Assembly (NCBI RefSeq): GCF_009932555.1
Contig: NZ_BLJO01000002.1
Location: 578,910-642,909 of the forward strand
Length of the DNA stretch: 64,000 bases
Origin: Steroidobacter agaridevorans
GTDB lineage: Bacteria > Pseudomonadota > Gammaproteobacteria > Steroidobacterales > Steroidobacteraceae
Direction of reading: 5' to 3'
Part shown: in pieces, positions 41,793 through 52,335 of the stretch
How positions within the stretch are numbered: the first letter of the stretch is position 1
How the letters are laid out: every line of letters begins with the position of its first letter
Notes under the pieces: model-generated
The model's input: the letters and a program-made list of their open reading frames with translations, nothing else
Told to the model about the DNA's origin: nothing
Databases searched by the model: none
Made by a program: the position numbers and the translations under genes

Positions 41793-44675
41793 TTACTTGT
41801 TCGCGGCCTTGAGGCGCGTGGTATGCCGCAGCGACTCTTCGGTGCTGGTGGAACGGAGCGCGGCGTCGACCAGCGCCTGCTGTTGTTCCTGGTGCATCTG
41901 GGCGATGCCGGTGGCGGGAGCGGCCGCCGGAGCACGGCCTGCGTACAGCAGCTGATGATCCTTCGACAGCGACTCCTGCAAACGATGGCGGATCTGGTAC
42001 CAGGCGCCCTGATTCTGCGGCTCCTCCTGACACCAGACGATTTCCTTGGCGTTCGAGTACTTCTTGACGATCGCCGCGTACTCTTCGGCCGGGAACGGAT
42101 ACAGCTGTTCGACGCGCACGATCGCGACGTTGTGCAGGCCATCGCCGCGACGCGAGTCGAGCAGGTCGAAATAAACCTTGCCCGAGCAGAACACGACGCG
42201 CGTGACCTTGCTCGCCTGGATATCGTCGACCTCATCGATGACGGTGCGGAACGAGCCATGCGTCAGATCGTCGAGCTGCGACACCGACAGCTTGTGACGC
42301 AGCAGGCTCTTCGGCGACATGATGACCAGCGGCTTGCGGAAGCTCTGCTTCATCTGACGGCGCAGCATGTGGAACATCTGCGCCGGCGTCGACGGCACGC
42401 ACACCTGCATGTTCTGCTCGGCGCACAACTGCAGGAAGCGCTCCAGACGCGCGGACGAATGTTCCGGACCCTGGCCTTCATAGCCATGCGGCAGCATCAG
42501 CGTGAGCCCGCACAGACGGCCCCACTTCGCTTCGCCGGAGCTGATGAACTGGTCGATGATGACCTGCGCGCCGTTCACGAAGTCGCCGAACTGACCTTCC
42601 CAAATGGTGAGGCTGTTCGGCTCGGTGGTGGAGAAGCCGTACTCGAAGCCGAGCACCGCCTCTTCCGACAGGAACGAGTCGTACACATCGAAGCGCGGCT
42701 GGCTCGGCGAGAGGTGCTGCAGCGGAACGTAGTTGTCTTCGCTGTTCTGGTCGTGCCACACGGCGTGACGATGGAAGAACGTGCCACGCCCGCTGTCCTG
42801 ACCGATCAGGCGCACTTCGTAACCTTCGGTGAGCAGCGACGCGTACGCGAGGTTCTCGGCAAAGCCCCAGTCGAGCGGCAGCTGGCCGGCGGTCATCTTC
42901 TCGCGATCCTGGACGATCTTCGCGACTTGACGATGCAACGACAGGTTCGACGGCAGCGTCGTGAGCTTGGTGGCCAGCTCGCGCAGCTGTTCGATGCGCA
43001 CGCCCGTGTTCACCGTTTCGGTGAGATCCACGTCGTGATACTTGGTCCAGTCGACGGTGTGCTTGTTGCCGATCAGGCCGAGCGACTGCTTGGCCTGCGA
43101 CTTGCCCTCGTCCATCTCGCGACGGTACTGATCGACCATCGCGTCGGCGTCCGCCATGGCGATCACCTTCTCGGCGACCAGGCGATCGGCGTAGATCTGA
43201 CGCGGCGTTTTCTGCGCGCGGATCTTCGAGTACATCACCGGCTGCGTGGCGGCCGGCTCGTCCGACTCGTTGTGGCCCAGACGACGGTAGCAGACCAGAT
43301 CGATCACGACGTCCTTGTGGAACGTCATGCGGTAATCGAGCGCGAGCCGGGCGACGAACGCCACGGCTTCCGGATCGTCGCCGTTCACGTGGAAGATCGG
43401 CGCTTCGATCATCTTCGCCACGTCGCTGCAGTACATGGTCGAGCGGGCATCTTCCGGCTTGGAGATGGTGAAGCCGACCTGGTTGTTGATGATCACGTGC
43501 ACCGTGCCGCCGGTGTAGAAGCCGCGCACCTGCGACATCTGCAATGTTTCCATCACGACGCCCTGGCCCGCGAAGGCGGCATCGCCGTGAATCAGCAGCG
43601 GCATCACCTTGTCGCCCTTCGTGTCGCTGCGGCGCTGCTGACGAGCGCGCACCGAGCCTTCGACCACCGGGTTCACGACCTCGAGATGCGAAGGATTGAA
43701 CGCCATCGCCACGTGCACGTTGCCGGCCGGCGTCTTGATGTCGGTCGAGAAGCCCTTGTGGTACTTCACGTCGCCCGAGCCCTGCATGTGGTTCACGTCG
43801 TAGTGACCTTCGAACTCGGAGAACAGCTTCTGCGGCGACTTGCCGACCACGTTCACCAGCAGGTTCAAGCGGCCGCGGTGGGCCATGCCGATGACCATTT
43901 CCTCGATGCCGCGCAGGCCGCCTTGCTGGATCAGATCGTCGACCAGCGGCACCAATGCATCGCCGCCTTCCAGCGAGAAGCGCTTCTGCGCCGGATACTT
44001 GGTGGCGAGATATCGTTCGAGGCCTTCAGCCGCGGTCAGGTGACGCAGGAACGTCTTCTTCTCCTCGGCGGAGAAGCGATTGGTCACCCGGCCTTCCTGG
44101 AAGCGATTCTGCAGCCACAGGCGCTCGGTCGAATTGGACACGTGTGCGAATTCGGCGCCGATGGTGCCGCAGTAGATCTGCTTGAGCTGAGCGACGATGT
44201 CCTTCAGCTTCATGCGCTTCGGGATGGCGTCCACGCGCGAGCCGGTGAGGAATTCGGTCTCCAGGTCCGCATTGCTCAGGCCGAAGTGCGACAGCTCGAG
44301 CACCTCCGGCACGGGGCGCTTCATCAGGCCCAGGGGGTCAATGTCTGCAACCAGGTGGCCGCGATTGGAATAAACCTGCACCAGCCGGGAGACCGCGCCC
44401 TGCTTGGCGGCGGCGTCGCTCGAGACTGAGGCGGTTGCCGGCGCTGCTGCTGCCGGAGCGCCGATCGAGTAGGCGCGCTTGGCGAGGGCATCGCGAATCG
44501 GGCCGTGCGCCACGTCGCTGGCGCCCCCCTTACCGAGTCCAGCGAAGTAGTCGCGCCATTTCGGCTCGACCGACGCTGGATCAGCGAGGAACTGTTCGTA
44601 GAGAGATTCGATGTAGGGGGCGTTGCCAGCCCCGAGAGGCGTAGAGTCGAGCAAAGCTCGCAAAGAGTCGCTCAT
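41793..44675 (-). CDS. sucA: 2-oxoglutarate dehydrogenase E1
   Basis: The 960-residue ThDP-dependent E1 begins MSDSLRALLDSTPLGAGNAPYIESLYEQF, the usual E2-binding N-terminus. Motifs include IGAEFAHVSNSTERLW, GMAHRGRLNLLVNVVGKSP, HGDAAFAGQGVVMETLQ (ThDP/Mg site), and C-terminal VIIDQFISSGEAKWGR and WCQEEPQNQGAW. Length is normal. It catalyses decarboxylation of 2-oxoglutarate in the TCA cycle and leads a transcript with sucB and lpd. A sigma-70-like promoter lies about 80 bases upstream of its start. Confidence 0.97.
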   Translation of the reverse strand: MSDSLRALLDSTPLGAGNAPYIESLYEQFLADPASVEPKWRDYFAGLGKGGASDVAHGPIRDALAKRAYSIGAPAAAAPATASVSSDAAAKQGAVSRLVQVYSNRGHLVADIDPLGLMKRPVPEVLELSHFGLSNADLETEFLTGSRVDAIPKRMKLKDIVAQLKQIYCGTIGAEFAHVSNSTERLWLQNRFQEGRVTNRFSAEEKKTFLRHLTAAEGLERYLATKYPAQKRFSLEGGDALVPLVDDLIQQGGLRGIEEMVIGMAHRGRLNLLVNVVGKSPQKLFSEFEGHYDVNHMQGSGDVKYHKGFSTDIKTPAGNVHVAMAFNPSHLEVVNPVVEGSVRARQQRRSDTKGDKVMPLLIHGDAAFAGQGVVMETLQMSQVRGFYTGGTVHVIINNQVGFTISKPEDARSTMYCSDVAKMIEAPIFHVNGDDPEAVAFVARLALDYRMTFHKDVVIDLVCYRRLGHNESDEPAATQPVMYSKIRAQKTPRQIYADRLVAEKVIAMADADAMVDQYRREMDEGKSQAKQSLGLIGNKHTVDWTKYHDVDLTETVNTGVRIEQLRELATKLTTLPSNLSLHRQVAKIVQDREKMTAGQLPLDWGFAENLAYASLLTEGYEVRLIGQDSGRGTFFHRHAVWHDQNSEDNYVPLQHLSPSQPRFDVYDSFLSEEAVLGFEYGFSTTEPNSLTIWEGQFGDFVNGAQVIIDQFISSGEAKWGRLCGLTLMLPHGYEGQGPEHSSARLERFLQLCAEQNMQVCVPSTPAQMFHMLRRQMKQSFRKPLVIMSPKSLLRHKLSVSQLDDLTHGSFRTVIDEVDDIQASKVTRVVFCSGKVYFDLLDSRRGDGLHNVAIVRVEQLYPFPAEEYAAIVKKYSNAKEIVWCQEEPQNQGAWYQIRHRLQESLSKDHQLLYAGRAPAAAPATGIAQMHQEQQQALVDAALRSTSTEESLRHTTRLKAANK

Positions 44676-44751
44676 TGCGCTCGCAAGTTCCTGTTGGGAC
44701 TATGGAAGATGGGGCCCGCGTCGGCCGTATAGGGACATTTAGAGGGCCGGC

Positions 44752-44781
44752 ATTGTAGCCGAACCACCCTGCGGTTGAGAA
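44752..44781 (-). promoter_or_regulatory. Candidate sigma-70 promoter for sucA-sucB-lpd
   Basis: On the minus strand a -10 element TACAAT (44752-44757) is 18 bases from a -35 element TTCTCA (44776-44781). They match the consensus at five and four positions. It lies about 75-105 bases before the sucA start. Not experimentally supported. Confidence 0.4.
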
Positions 44782-44903
44782 ACGCAGTGTGATAAGTCGC
44801 GTGCTTAGCGAGATCGATTTCACACCCTGACCCCGCCGACCGCTCGGGCAACGCCGTGTCCATCATGGTGCAATGATGGGGTCGGGGTTGCGCATTTCAG
44901 CGC

Positions 44904-46376
44904 TCAGGCCGCGGAATTTCGCCGGGGCGGCAGCGGGAATTTGGCGACTTTCGCAGCCTCGACATCGCCCGTCGGCGAATTGCGACCCGTGGCGACGATG
45001 CGATCGGCGCCCACCACCGTGGCCCCGGCTGGAATGTCGCGGGTCACGACGGCATTGGCGCCGATCGTGACGCCTTTGCCAATGCGAACGTCGCCCAGAA
45101 TGCGTGCCCCCGCGCCGATGGTTACGTCATCGCCGATCACGGGCGCAATGTTCGGATCGCCGCCGCGGCCGCCGATCATGACCTGCTGCATGATGGTCAC
45201 GCGATGACCGATGACAGCCTGTCGGTGGAGCACGATGCCGTACGGATGCGGCATGTGGACGTCATCGGGCAGCCGGCAATGAATGTCGCTGTTGAAGAGC
45301 ACGCGAACCAGCTTGCTCAACACCGGCACGTGCCGGCGGCAGAAGAACAGCAGCACATCCGTCGAAGTCGGATTGTCTTTGCTGGTATCGGGTAAACCGA
45401 GGCGTCGAGCCGTGCGACGCACGAGTTGAGCGACGATGGCCCGCTCGGCTTCGGCGCTCAACTCATCGAGCGTCTGGCTGGCATCGAGCACAACCACGTC
45501 TTCACGACGCCGCAGCACCTTGCGGTATTCGCTGCGCAATCGCGCGGCCTCCTCCTCCGCCACTTCACGCGTGCGGGTCTGCAAGACCTCGGAGGGCACA
45601 TCGAACACGAGCCACAGCTGCGGACGCGGAACCCAGGGCAACAGCCAGCGCGCCAGGCTTCTGAACCGATCGATCCGGTAGTAGCCGGGATCGACCAGGA
45701 TGTCGTCGAAGTAGCGGTTCGAGACCACCATGGTCGAAGCCACGAGCTTCGGACGAATCCGCCACCAGTAGCCCAGCCAGTAGTCGGCCACGAACATCAT
45801 GAGCTTGGCGATGGTTCCCAGGCGGCCGCGCGGCACTCGCGAATCTGGATTCACCGGCACAGGCCGCATCATGCGCGGCCGGATGTTGATGACATGAGCG
45901 GCTGAGAACGGCGCCAGCGGCAGCGCGCCCAACTGCTCTACGACGTCGCTTCGTCCACTGCCGGGCGGTCCGAGGCACGCGATCAAGAGTCCCGACGGCT
46001 CACGCCAGCGTCGCAACTGCTCGCGCTTCCGTTGCCACCAACTGCCCTGCTTCGCCGCGTGCCGCTGCACACGCAACGACATGAAGTCCGGCCGCTGCCG
46101 CTCGTTGAGCCAACTGAACATGAAGAGCTCATCGCCGCCGTGGCACCAGTGATGGACCAGCTGCATGTCGTGACGACGACAAAATTCATTCAAGAGCGGC
46201 GGCAATAAAGGCAAAGTTTCCGCCGCCACCACCACCGTCGCGGTCAGCCGCACGCCCGAGCAATCGTCGTCGACGGGCTCATCCAGGACGACGTGCTCGA
46301 CCTGCTCCGTTTGCAGATAACGAAGTAATGCGCCGAGGCGAGGCGCATCGGCCTCAATGCCTTTGGGCTCTGGCAT
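44904..46376 (-). CDS. Three-part fusion: unknown N-domain, P-loop kinase-like domain, serine acetyltransferase-like domain
   Basis: The 490-residue protein has three parts. Residues 1-125 are an alpha/beta region of unknown type (LPLLPPLLNEFCRRHDMQLV). Residues about 128-330 form a P-loop domain with Walker A CLGPPGSGRSDVVEQ (136-143) and a middle region with WLVFDVPSEVLQTRTREVAEEE that resembles thymidylate/nucleoside kinase-like proteins seen in polysaccharide loci. Residues about 335-475 are a left-handed beta-helix with hexapeptide repeats like serine acetyltransferase (IGHRVTIMQQVMIGG, IGDDVTIGAGARILGDV, IGKGVTIGANAVVTRDIP). It follows the sugar transferase and the 33-residue ORF, so it probably modifies an exopolysaccharide building block. 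No phosphorylated or acetylated target can be named. Confidence 0.72.
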   Translation of the reverse strand: MPEPKGIEADAPRLGALLRYLQTEQVEHVVLDEPVDDDCSGVRLTATVVVAAETLPLLPPLLNEFCRRHDMQLVHHWCHGGDELFMFSWLNERQRPDFMSLRVQRHAAKQGSWWQRKREQLRRWREPSGLLIACLGPPGSGRSDVVEQLGALPLAPFSAAHVINIRPRMMRPVPVNPDSRVPRGRLGTIAKLMMFVADYWLGYWWRIRPKLVASTMVVSNRYFDDILVDPGYYRIDRFRSLARWLLPWVPRPQLWLVFDVPSEVLQTRTREVAEEEAARLRSEYRKVLRRREDVVVLDASQTLDELSAEAERAIVAQLVRRTARRLGLPDTSKDNPTSTDVLLFFCRRHVPVLSKLVRVLFNSDIHCRLPDDVHMPHPYGIVLHRQAVIGHRVTIMQQVMIGGRGGDPNIAPVIGDDVTIGAGARILGDVRIGKGVTIGANAVVTRDIPAGATVVGADRIVATGRNSPTGDVEAAKVAKFPLPPRRNSAA

Positions 46377-46382
46377 GGTCGA

Positions 46383-46484
46383 TCAGAACGGCAGATGAAT
46401 CGAGCCGGTTTGCACTGCCTGCGCAGCCATCGCGACCACGCAGAACATCATGGCGATCCAGACGTGGAGTTGTGTTTTACGCAT
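46383..46484 (-). CDS. Small ORF of 33 residues with signal-like N-terminus
   Basis: The start ATG at 46484 is preceded by AAGGG at about eight bases. The peptide is MRKTQLHVWIAMMFCVVAMA followed by AQAVQTGSIHLPF, a positive N-terminus, hydrophobic core and small residues like a signal peptide with a 13-residue mature tail. It lies 11 bases from the sugar-transferase stop (46496) and six bases before the fusion gene start, so it fits the same transcript. Whether it is translated or acts only as a spacer or leader is not known. Confidence 0.45.
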   Translation of the reverse strand: MRKTQLHVWIAMMFCVVAMAAQAVQTGSIHLPF

Positions 46485-46495
46485 GGCTCTACCCT

Positions 46496-47986
46496 TCAAT
46501 ATGCATTACGGTCGCGCCACACCAGCGAGGCGGTCCGCAACAGAATGGTGAGGTCCAGTCCCAATGACCAATTCCGCAGATAGTCGAGGTCGTACTCGAC
46601 CCGACGCTGCATCTTGTCGACCGTGTCGGTCTCCCCGCGCAGTCCGTTCACTTGCGCCCAACCCGTGATGCCGGGCCGGACTTTATGACGCAGCATGTAA
46701 CCCTCGATGACCCGGCGATACTCCTCGTTGTGAGCGACCGCATGCGGCCGCGGCCCCACCAGGCTCATCGAACCGAGGAATACATTGAAGAGCTGCGGCA
46801 GCTCATCCAATGAGGTGCGCCGGAGGAACGCGCCGAAGCGCGTCACACGCGGATCGTTGCGTTGAGCTTGCGTGACCGTGTCGCCGTCTTCGCACACCGT
46901 CATGCTTCGGAACTTATAAACATTGATGGCCTCGCCATACATGCCGTAGCGGCGCTGGCGGAACAGAATAGGGCCTGGCGAGCTCATGCGCACACCGACT
47001 GCAATTGCCAACAGCAGCGGCCACAACATCATCAACAGCAGCGACGAGAACACGATGTCGCTGGCGCGCTTGATCACGCCGTCGAGCCCTGCGAACGGGG
47101 TCTCGCAGACCGCGAGCATCGGAATGCCGTCGATGTCGCAAACGCGCGCCTGGATCAGATCGAACATGAAGATGTCGGGCACGAAGTACACGGACGCGGT
47201 CGTGTCCTTCAACTCCTCGAGCAGCTTGTTGACGCGCTCATCGGCGCGCATCGGCAGACAGATATAAATGTTGCTGACGGCGTTGATGCGCACGTAATTG
47301 ACGATGTCGGACATGCCGCCCAGCAATTGTTCCTGCGGCATGTCGGGCAGGCGGGCGGTATCGCGATCGTCGAAGAAGCCTTTGAACAGACCCAGATGCG
47401 GATGCGCCATCAAACGCCGGGCCAGACGCGAGCCAGCCTCATTCGCGCCGATGATGACGTGACTCTGCTGAATCTTGCCGCGCAGGGCGGAAAATGCGGC
47501 GTAGCGACGCAAGCATGCTTCGGCCACGACGACTGCAAACGGAGTAATCGCGAACCAGGTAAGAATTACCCGTCGCGAAAATGTCTCAGTGACCTTGAAC
47601 GCAAACGCCATCAATAACAGCGCGGCGGAGACCAGCAGCCACTCGGCGAAAATACGGTGCTGGAGCAGATTGGTGAGGCCATTGCGAACCGAACAATCCA
47701 TCACCGGCTCGCTCACCACTTGCGAGGCGATCAGGAACGCGAGCGCCGCCAGCGCGAAATAGGAAGGCGTCAGTTCCTGTGCGAACAGAAATGCACAGAA
47801 CATCAGGGTCAGCACGATGACCGATGGGTTCAGTACGTGTCTGAGCAGAGCGACAGTGGGCGGCTCCGACGTGCCGCGATGAACGCGCTGACTGCGACGA
47901 CGGCTCGCTGCGACATTATCGAAAGCATGCGCAGCGGAGCCGCGCGAATCAGCGCGGGTGTTCTCTGCTTGCGGTGCTTCGCGCAT
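46496..47986 (-). CDS. Undecaprenyl-phosphate sugar phosphotransferase (WcaJ-type)
   Basis: The 496-residue polyprenyl glycosylphosphotransferase starts exopolysaccharide synthesis by moving a sugar-1-phosphate to undecaprenyl phosphate. Four N-terminal membrane helices (about 50-150) and a CoA-binding-like middle domain ([20 protein letters not shown]) precede the C-terminal catalytic part: one more helix ([21 protein letters not shown]), [49 protein letters not shown] and [18 protein letters not shown]. It is the first gene of a small minus-strand EPS locus; transport and polymerisation genes are not in the window. Confidence 0.93.
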   Translation of the reverse strand: MREAPQAENTRADSRGSAAHAFDNVAASRRRSQRVHRGTSEPPTVALLRHVLNPSVIVLTLMFCAFLFAQELTPSYFALAALAFLIASQVVSEPVMDCSVRNGLTNLLQHRIFAEWLLVSAALLLMAFAFKVTETFSRRVILTWFAITPFAVVVAEACLRRYAAFSALRGKIQQSHVIIGANEAGSRLARRLMAHPHLGLFKGFFDDRDTARLPDMPQEQLLGGMSDIVNYVRINAVSNIYICLPMRADERVNKLLEELKDTTASVYFVPDIFMFDLIQARVCDIDGIPMLAVCETPFAGLDGVIKRASDIVFSSLLLMMLWPLLLAIAVGVRMSSPGPILFRQRRYGMYGEAINVYKFRSMTVCEDGDTVTQAQRNDPRVTRFGAFLRRTSLDELPQLFNVFLGSMSLVGPRPHAVAHNEEYRRVIEGYMLRHKVRPGITGWAQVNGLRGETDTVDKMQRRVEYDLDYLRNWSLGLDLTILLRTASLVWRDRNAY

Positions 47987-48018
47987 GATTCGCTGATTGA
48001 TACAAAATTACCACGGCT

Positions 48019-48032
48019 GCCAGTTAACTGGC
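48019..48032. promoter_or_regulatory. 14-base palindrome upstream of the EPS sugar transferase
   Basis: GCCAGTTAACTGGC is a perfect palindrome 33 bases before the sugar-transferase start (minus strand). Its size and place suit an operator for a dimeric regulator. The surrounding 48000-48120 is A/T-richer than the flanking genes and holds a run of nine A at 48122-48130. Confidence 0.35.
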
Positions 48033-48193
48033 CTTGCACCATAAAAGTTCCAGCTTGCATTGGGCGTCGGCTTGCAACTACGTCTGAAGTCAATGACACC
48101 TTGGTGACATAGCCAACAGCAAAAAAAAAGGCGCGCACCTTGCGATGCACGCCGTTCTTTTCGAGCGGATTGCGGAGTTATTTCAGGCGCGCG

Positions 48194-49051
48194 TCAGGAA
48201 CGGGCCTGTCCCAACCCCTCTTCGATCCGGCGCACCAGCTCCACCAGCCGCGGCCGCACGTCGTTGAGCAAATATTCCTGCGACACCTTGAAGGCCGGGG
48301 CGCCGCAGTTGATGCTCATCGGCGGCAAGCCATTGCCCGGCCGGAAGCCCACCGCGATGCCGTTCACATCCGGCTGCCAGTCGCCGAACGAGGCGCACAC
48401 CCCCAGATCCGAATACATGGCGAGCGCCTTGTCGATGCCCAGCTTCAAGCCCGGCCACGCCAGGTGATCCAACTCTTTCAATTGATCGAGCAGATCGGCG
48501 CGCTCGGTGTCGCTGCAAACGGCGAGATAGGCGCGACCGATGGCGGCCGTCGCCAGCGGCAGACGCATGCCCACTTCCATATTCAATGAGAGCACCGCGT
48601 TGCCCTTGCAGACTTCGACGCACACCATGCTGAGCCGCTGCCGCGCGCCCAGCGCCACCGAGGTGCCGGTCGCATCCGCCAGTTCCTGCATCAGCGGACG
48701 GGCCAGATCGCGCACTTCGAAGCGGCCGAGCACCGCGCTGCCGAGCGCCAGCGTCGCCGTGCCCAGGCGATATTTGCCCGACTCCTTCACGTAGTGCAGA
48801 TAGCCGAGCTTGGTGAGCGTGTAGGTCAGACGGGACACGGTCGACTTGGGCAGCCGGCAGCGCTCGGAAATATCCTGATTGCCCAGCAACCGGCTGCCGC
48901 TGCGGAAGCACGACAGCACGTCCAGGCCGCGCGACAACGCGGTGACGAAATGCCGGTCCTGCTTGCCCACGTGGGGTTTCGGTGCAGCCGCCGCGTGCGC
49001 CGCTCCGCTGGTCTCGATCATGCGAGTCGTTTCTGATGCTCTGGTCGCCAT
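48194..49051 (-). CDS. IclR-family transcriptional regulator
   Basis: The 285-residue product is read from the ATG at 49051 (MATRASETTRMIE). An N-terminal winged HTH (about 45-110; ALSRGLDVLSCFRSGSRLLG, ISERCRLPKSTVSRLTYTLTKLGYL) is followed by an IclR effector domain (about 130-275; ALADATGTSVALGARQ, MRLPLATAAIGRAYLAV, INCGAPAFKVSQEYLL). IclR proteins often repress aromatic, acetate or fatty/steroid catabolic genes. It lies 22 bases after the CoA ligase gene on the same strand, so it probably controls that ligase and the divergent acyl-CoA dehydrogenases. Confidence 0.88.
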   Translation of the reverse strand: MATRASETTRMIETSGAAHAAAAPKPHVGKQDRHFVTALSRGLDVLSCFRSGSRLLGNQDISERCRLPKSTVSRLTYTLTKLGYLHYVKESGKYRLGTATLALGSAVLGRFEVRDLARPLMQELADATGTSVALGARQRLSMVCVEVCKGNAVLSLNMEVGMRLPLATAAIGRAYLAVCSDTERADLLDQLKELDHLAWPGLKLGIDKALAMYSDLGVCASFGDWQPDVNGIAVGFRPGNGLPPMSINCGAPAFKVSQEYLLNDVRPRLVELVRRIEEGLGQARS

Positions 49052-49073
49052 AATGTTTCCCGCCTTGTATTGG

Positions 49074-50741
49074 TCAAGCCTGCGCCGCGCGCGCCATCTC
49101 AGCTTCCTGCAATTGACGCCACTGTACTTTGCCGGTCGCCGACTTCGGCAACGCCTCGACAAATTCGACGATCCTCGGATGTTTGTAAGTCGCCATGTTC
49201 TGGCGCGTCCACTCGATGATCTCCGCTTCGCTCACTTTGCCTTTGTGAGTCGCCCGCAGCACCACGACGGCTTTCACCGTCTCGCCCCGATGCGCATCTT
49301 TGGCGCCGATCACGCAGGCCTCCTGGATGGCCGGATGTTTGTACATCTGCGCCTCGATCTCCGCCGGCCACACTTTGAAGCCGGAACAGTTGATCATCCG
49401 CTTGAGCCGGTCGACCAGGAAGAAATAACCGTCCTCATCGACGTAGCCCAGATCGCCGGTCCGGAAGAACTTCTTGCCGTCGAGGGCGACGAACGCCGCC
49501 TCGGTGGCTGCGGGATTGCGCCAGTAACCCTGGAAGATCTGCGGCCCGTTCGTGACGATCTCGCCCACCGTTCCCTGCGGCACTTCCTGCAGCGTGTCCG
49601 GATCGATGACGCGCGAGTCGGTATTGAAGATGGGAACGCCCAAGCACTGACGCTTCGGCCGGTCCGGCGGATTCACGTGGGTCGGCGCGATGGTCTCGGT
49701 CAGCCCGTAGCCTTCGATGTACGGCGAGCCGACCAGCTGTTGCAAACGTTCGCCCACGGCCGCCGGCATGGCCGCGCCGCCGCCGGACACGCGGACCAGC
49801 GACGACAGGTCATATTGATCGAGCTTCGGGTTGGCGAGGAAATCGATCACCATGGTGGCGATCGCGGTCCACGACATCAGCTTGTAGCGCTGGATCAACT
49901 CGGCCGCGACCTCGCGATCCCAACGACACATCAGCACGATGGTGCCGCCATAGAACATCGGCGCGTTCATGCCACCCTGCATGCTGGTGACATGGAAGAA
50001 CGGCAGCACGACCAGCTGGCTGGTGTCGGAGTTGCCGCCGAACCAGAACGCATTCGTGAGCAGCGTGTGCATCACATTGCGATGAGTGAGCATGCAGCCC
50101 TTCGGCCGGCCGGTCGTGCCCGAGCTGTACGGAATCACGCAAAGATCGTCGGGCCCGACGGTGAGCGGCCCCGGCGTGCGCTTCGCCGCCAGCGCATCGA
50201 CCCACAACGTCACGCCTTCATCCTCGATCGGCTGTCTCGGCGCGCTCACAACCTCTGGCATGCGCAGGTCCGTCGTCGGTTTGATGTAATCGCTGTACGC
50301 CGCGACGATCGCGCGATCGAGCTTGCCGAGCAGCGGCTGCAGCTGCGGATAAACCTCTTGCGCCACGAGGGCGACTTTCGCGCCGCTGTCGTGGAGATAG
50401 TGCTCGAGCTCGGCGGTGACGCTCATCGGGTTCACCGGCACGACGATGGCGTTAGCTCGCAGGACGCCGTAGTAAGCAAGGATGAACTGCGGACTGTTCT
50501 GCATCACCAGCAGCACGCGATCGCCCGCTTTGACGCCGCAATCCTGCTGGAGAAATCCCGCCAGACGCTCCGCCTGATCCTTGAACTGCCCGTAGGAGAG
50601 CGGCGCTTCGAAAAAGATCAGGTACGGCTTGTCGGGATACCGGGCCGCGGAAACCTCCACGTTGTAAAACAGGTTGGTCGCCGGCGATGTGATATTGCGT
50701 GGCAGGCCGACAGGCCAAAAATCGAAATGCTTTTGGGACAT
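49074..50741 (-). CDS. Acyl-CoA ligase (AMP-forming)
   Basis: The 555-residue ligase is read from the ATG at 50741 (MSQKHFDFWPVGLPRNI). Adenylation motifs: A3 CVIPYSSGTTGRPKGCMLTHRN, A5 YIEGYGLTETIAPTH, A8 FRTGDLGYVDEDGYFFLVDRLKRMI, A10 KSATGKVQWRQLQ (catalytic Lys). It activates a carboxylic acid as acyl-CoA. Together with the divergent acyl-CoA dehydrogenases and IclR gene, a steroid side-chain or fatty-acid substrate is likely, but not proven. The start region has GGGGAG very near the ATG. Confidence 0.9.
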   Translation of the reverse strand: MSQKHFDFWPVGLPRNITSPATNLFYNVEVSAARYPDKPYLIFFEAPLSYGQFKDQAERLAGFLQQDCGVKAGDRVLLVMQNSPQFILAYYGVLRANAIVVPVNPMSVTAELEHYLHDSGAKVALVAQEVYPQLQPLLGKLDRAIVAAYSDYIKPTTDLRMPEVVSAPRQPIEDEGVTLWVDALAAKRTPGPLTVGPDDLCVIPYSSGTTGRPKGCMLTHRNVMHTLLTNAFWFGGNSDTSQLVVLPFFHVTSMQGGMNAPMFYGGTIVLMCRWDREVAAELIQRYKLMSWTAIATMVIDFLANPKLDQYDLSSLVRVSGGGAAMPAAVGERLQQLVGSPYIEGYGLTETIAPTHVNPPDRPKRQCLGVPIFNTDSRVIDPDTLQEVPQGTVGEIVTNGPQIFQGYWRNPAATEAAFVALDGKKFFRTGDLGYVDEDGYFFLVDRLKRMINCSGFKVWPAEIEAQMYKHPAIQEACVIGAKDAHRGETVKAVVVLRATHKGKVSEAEIIEWTRQNMATYKHPRIVEFVEALPKSATGKVQWRQLQEAEMARAAQA

Positions 50742-51121
50742 GCTCCCCGTTCCCCCACTGGTCCTTGCAACGCCAGCCGCGGCCCCTGCGTCGCGAAGCT
50801 TTGGCCAAGCTTCGTGCCGCAAGGCGATCCGGCACCCCTCGTCAATTGGTCTCGGCGCCCGTCGTTATTCCACAATGCGGGCGACCGTTCTGCCCAAAAA
50901 TTATCACATCTCGCAGTGCGCAACCAAGCCACCCGTCCGTGAAGGTATGTGAGCATATATGGCTCCGCAAGGGTTCCCCGGCGGAATGTCTGGACTGACA
51001 GCGTGAGACCGGGAAAGCTGCGACCGAGTCGGGCGCGGTTGCGAATAGAAAGGTCGAGCCCCTATCATCTCGGTCTGCATCGAGAATTATTGTTCTGCAC
51101 AGCAGCCACAGCAGGTCTCCA
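50742..51121. other. Divergent control region for the CoA ligase and acyl-CoA dehydrogenases
   Basis: These 380 bases separate the ligase (minus) and the first dehydrogenase (plus). No gene is supported here. An eight-base palindrome CATATATG lies at 50954-50961. It is the likely place for an IclR operator, though a clear longer palindrome was not found by eye. Confidence 0.35.
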
Positions 51122-52321
<1,200 letters not shown>

Positions 52322-52335
52322 GAACGAGCTATCTC

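Noticed and set aside
41823-44429. 868-residue open frame on the plus strand opposite sucA
   Set aside because: Shadow of sucA, which has complete E1 motifs; the antisense product is a His/Arg/Leu-rich mix with no domain.
48879-50942. 687-residue frame opposite the CoA ligase
   Set aside because: Covers the antisense of a clear adenylating enzyme and has no ribosome-binding site or motif.
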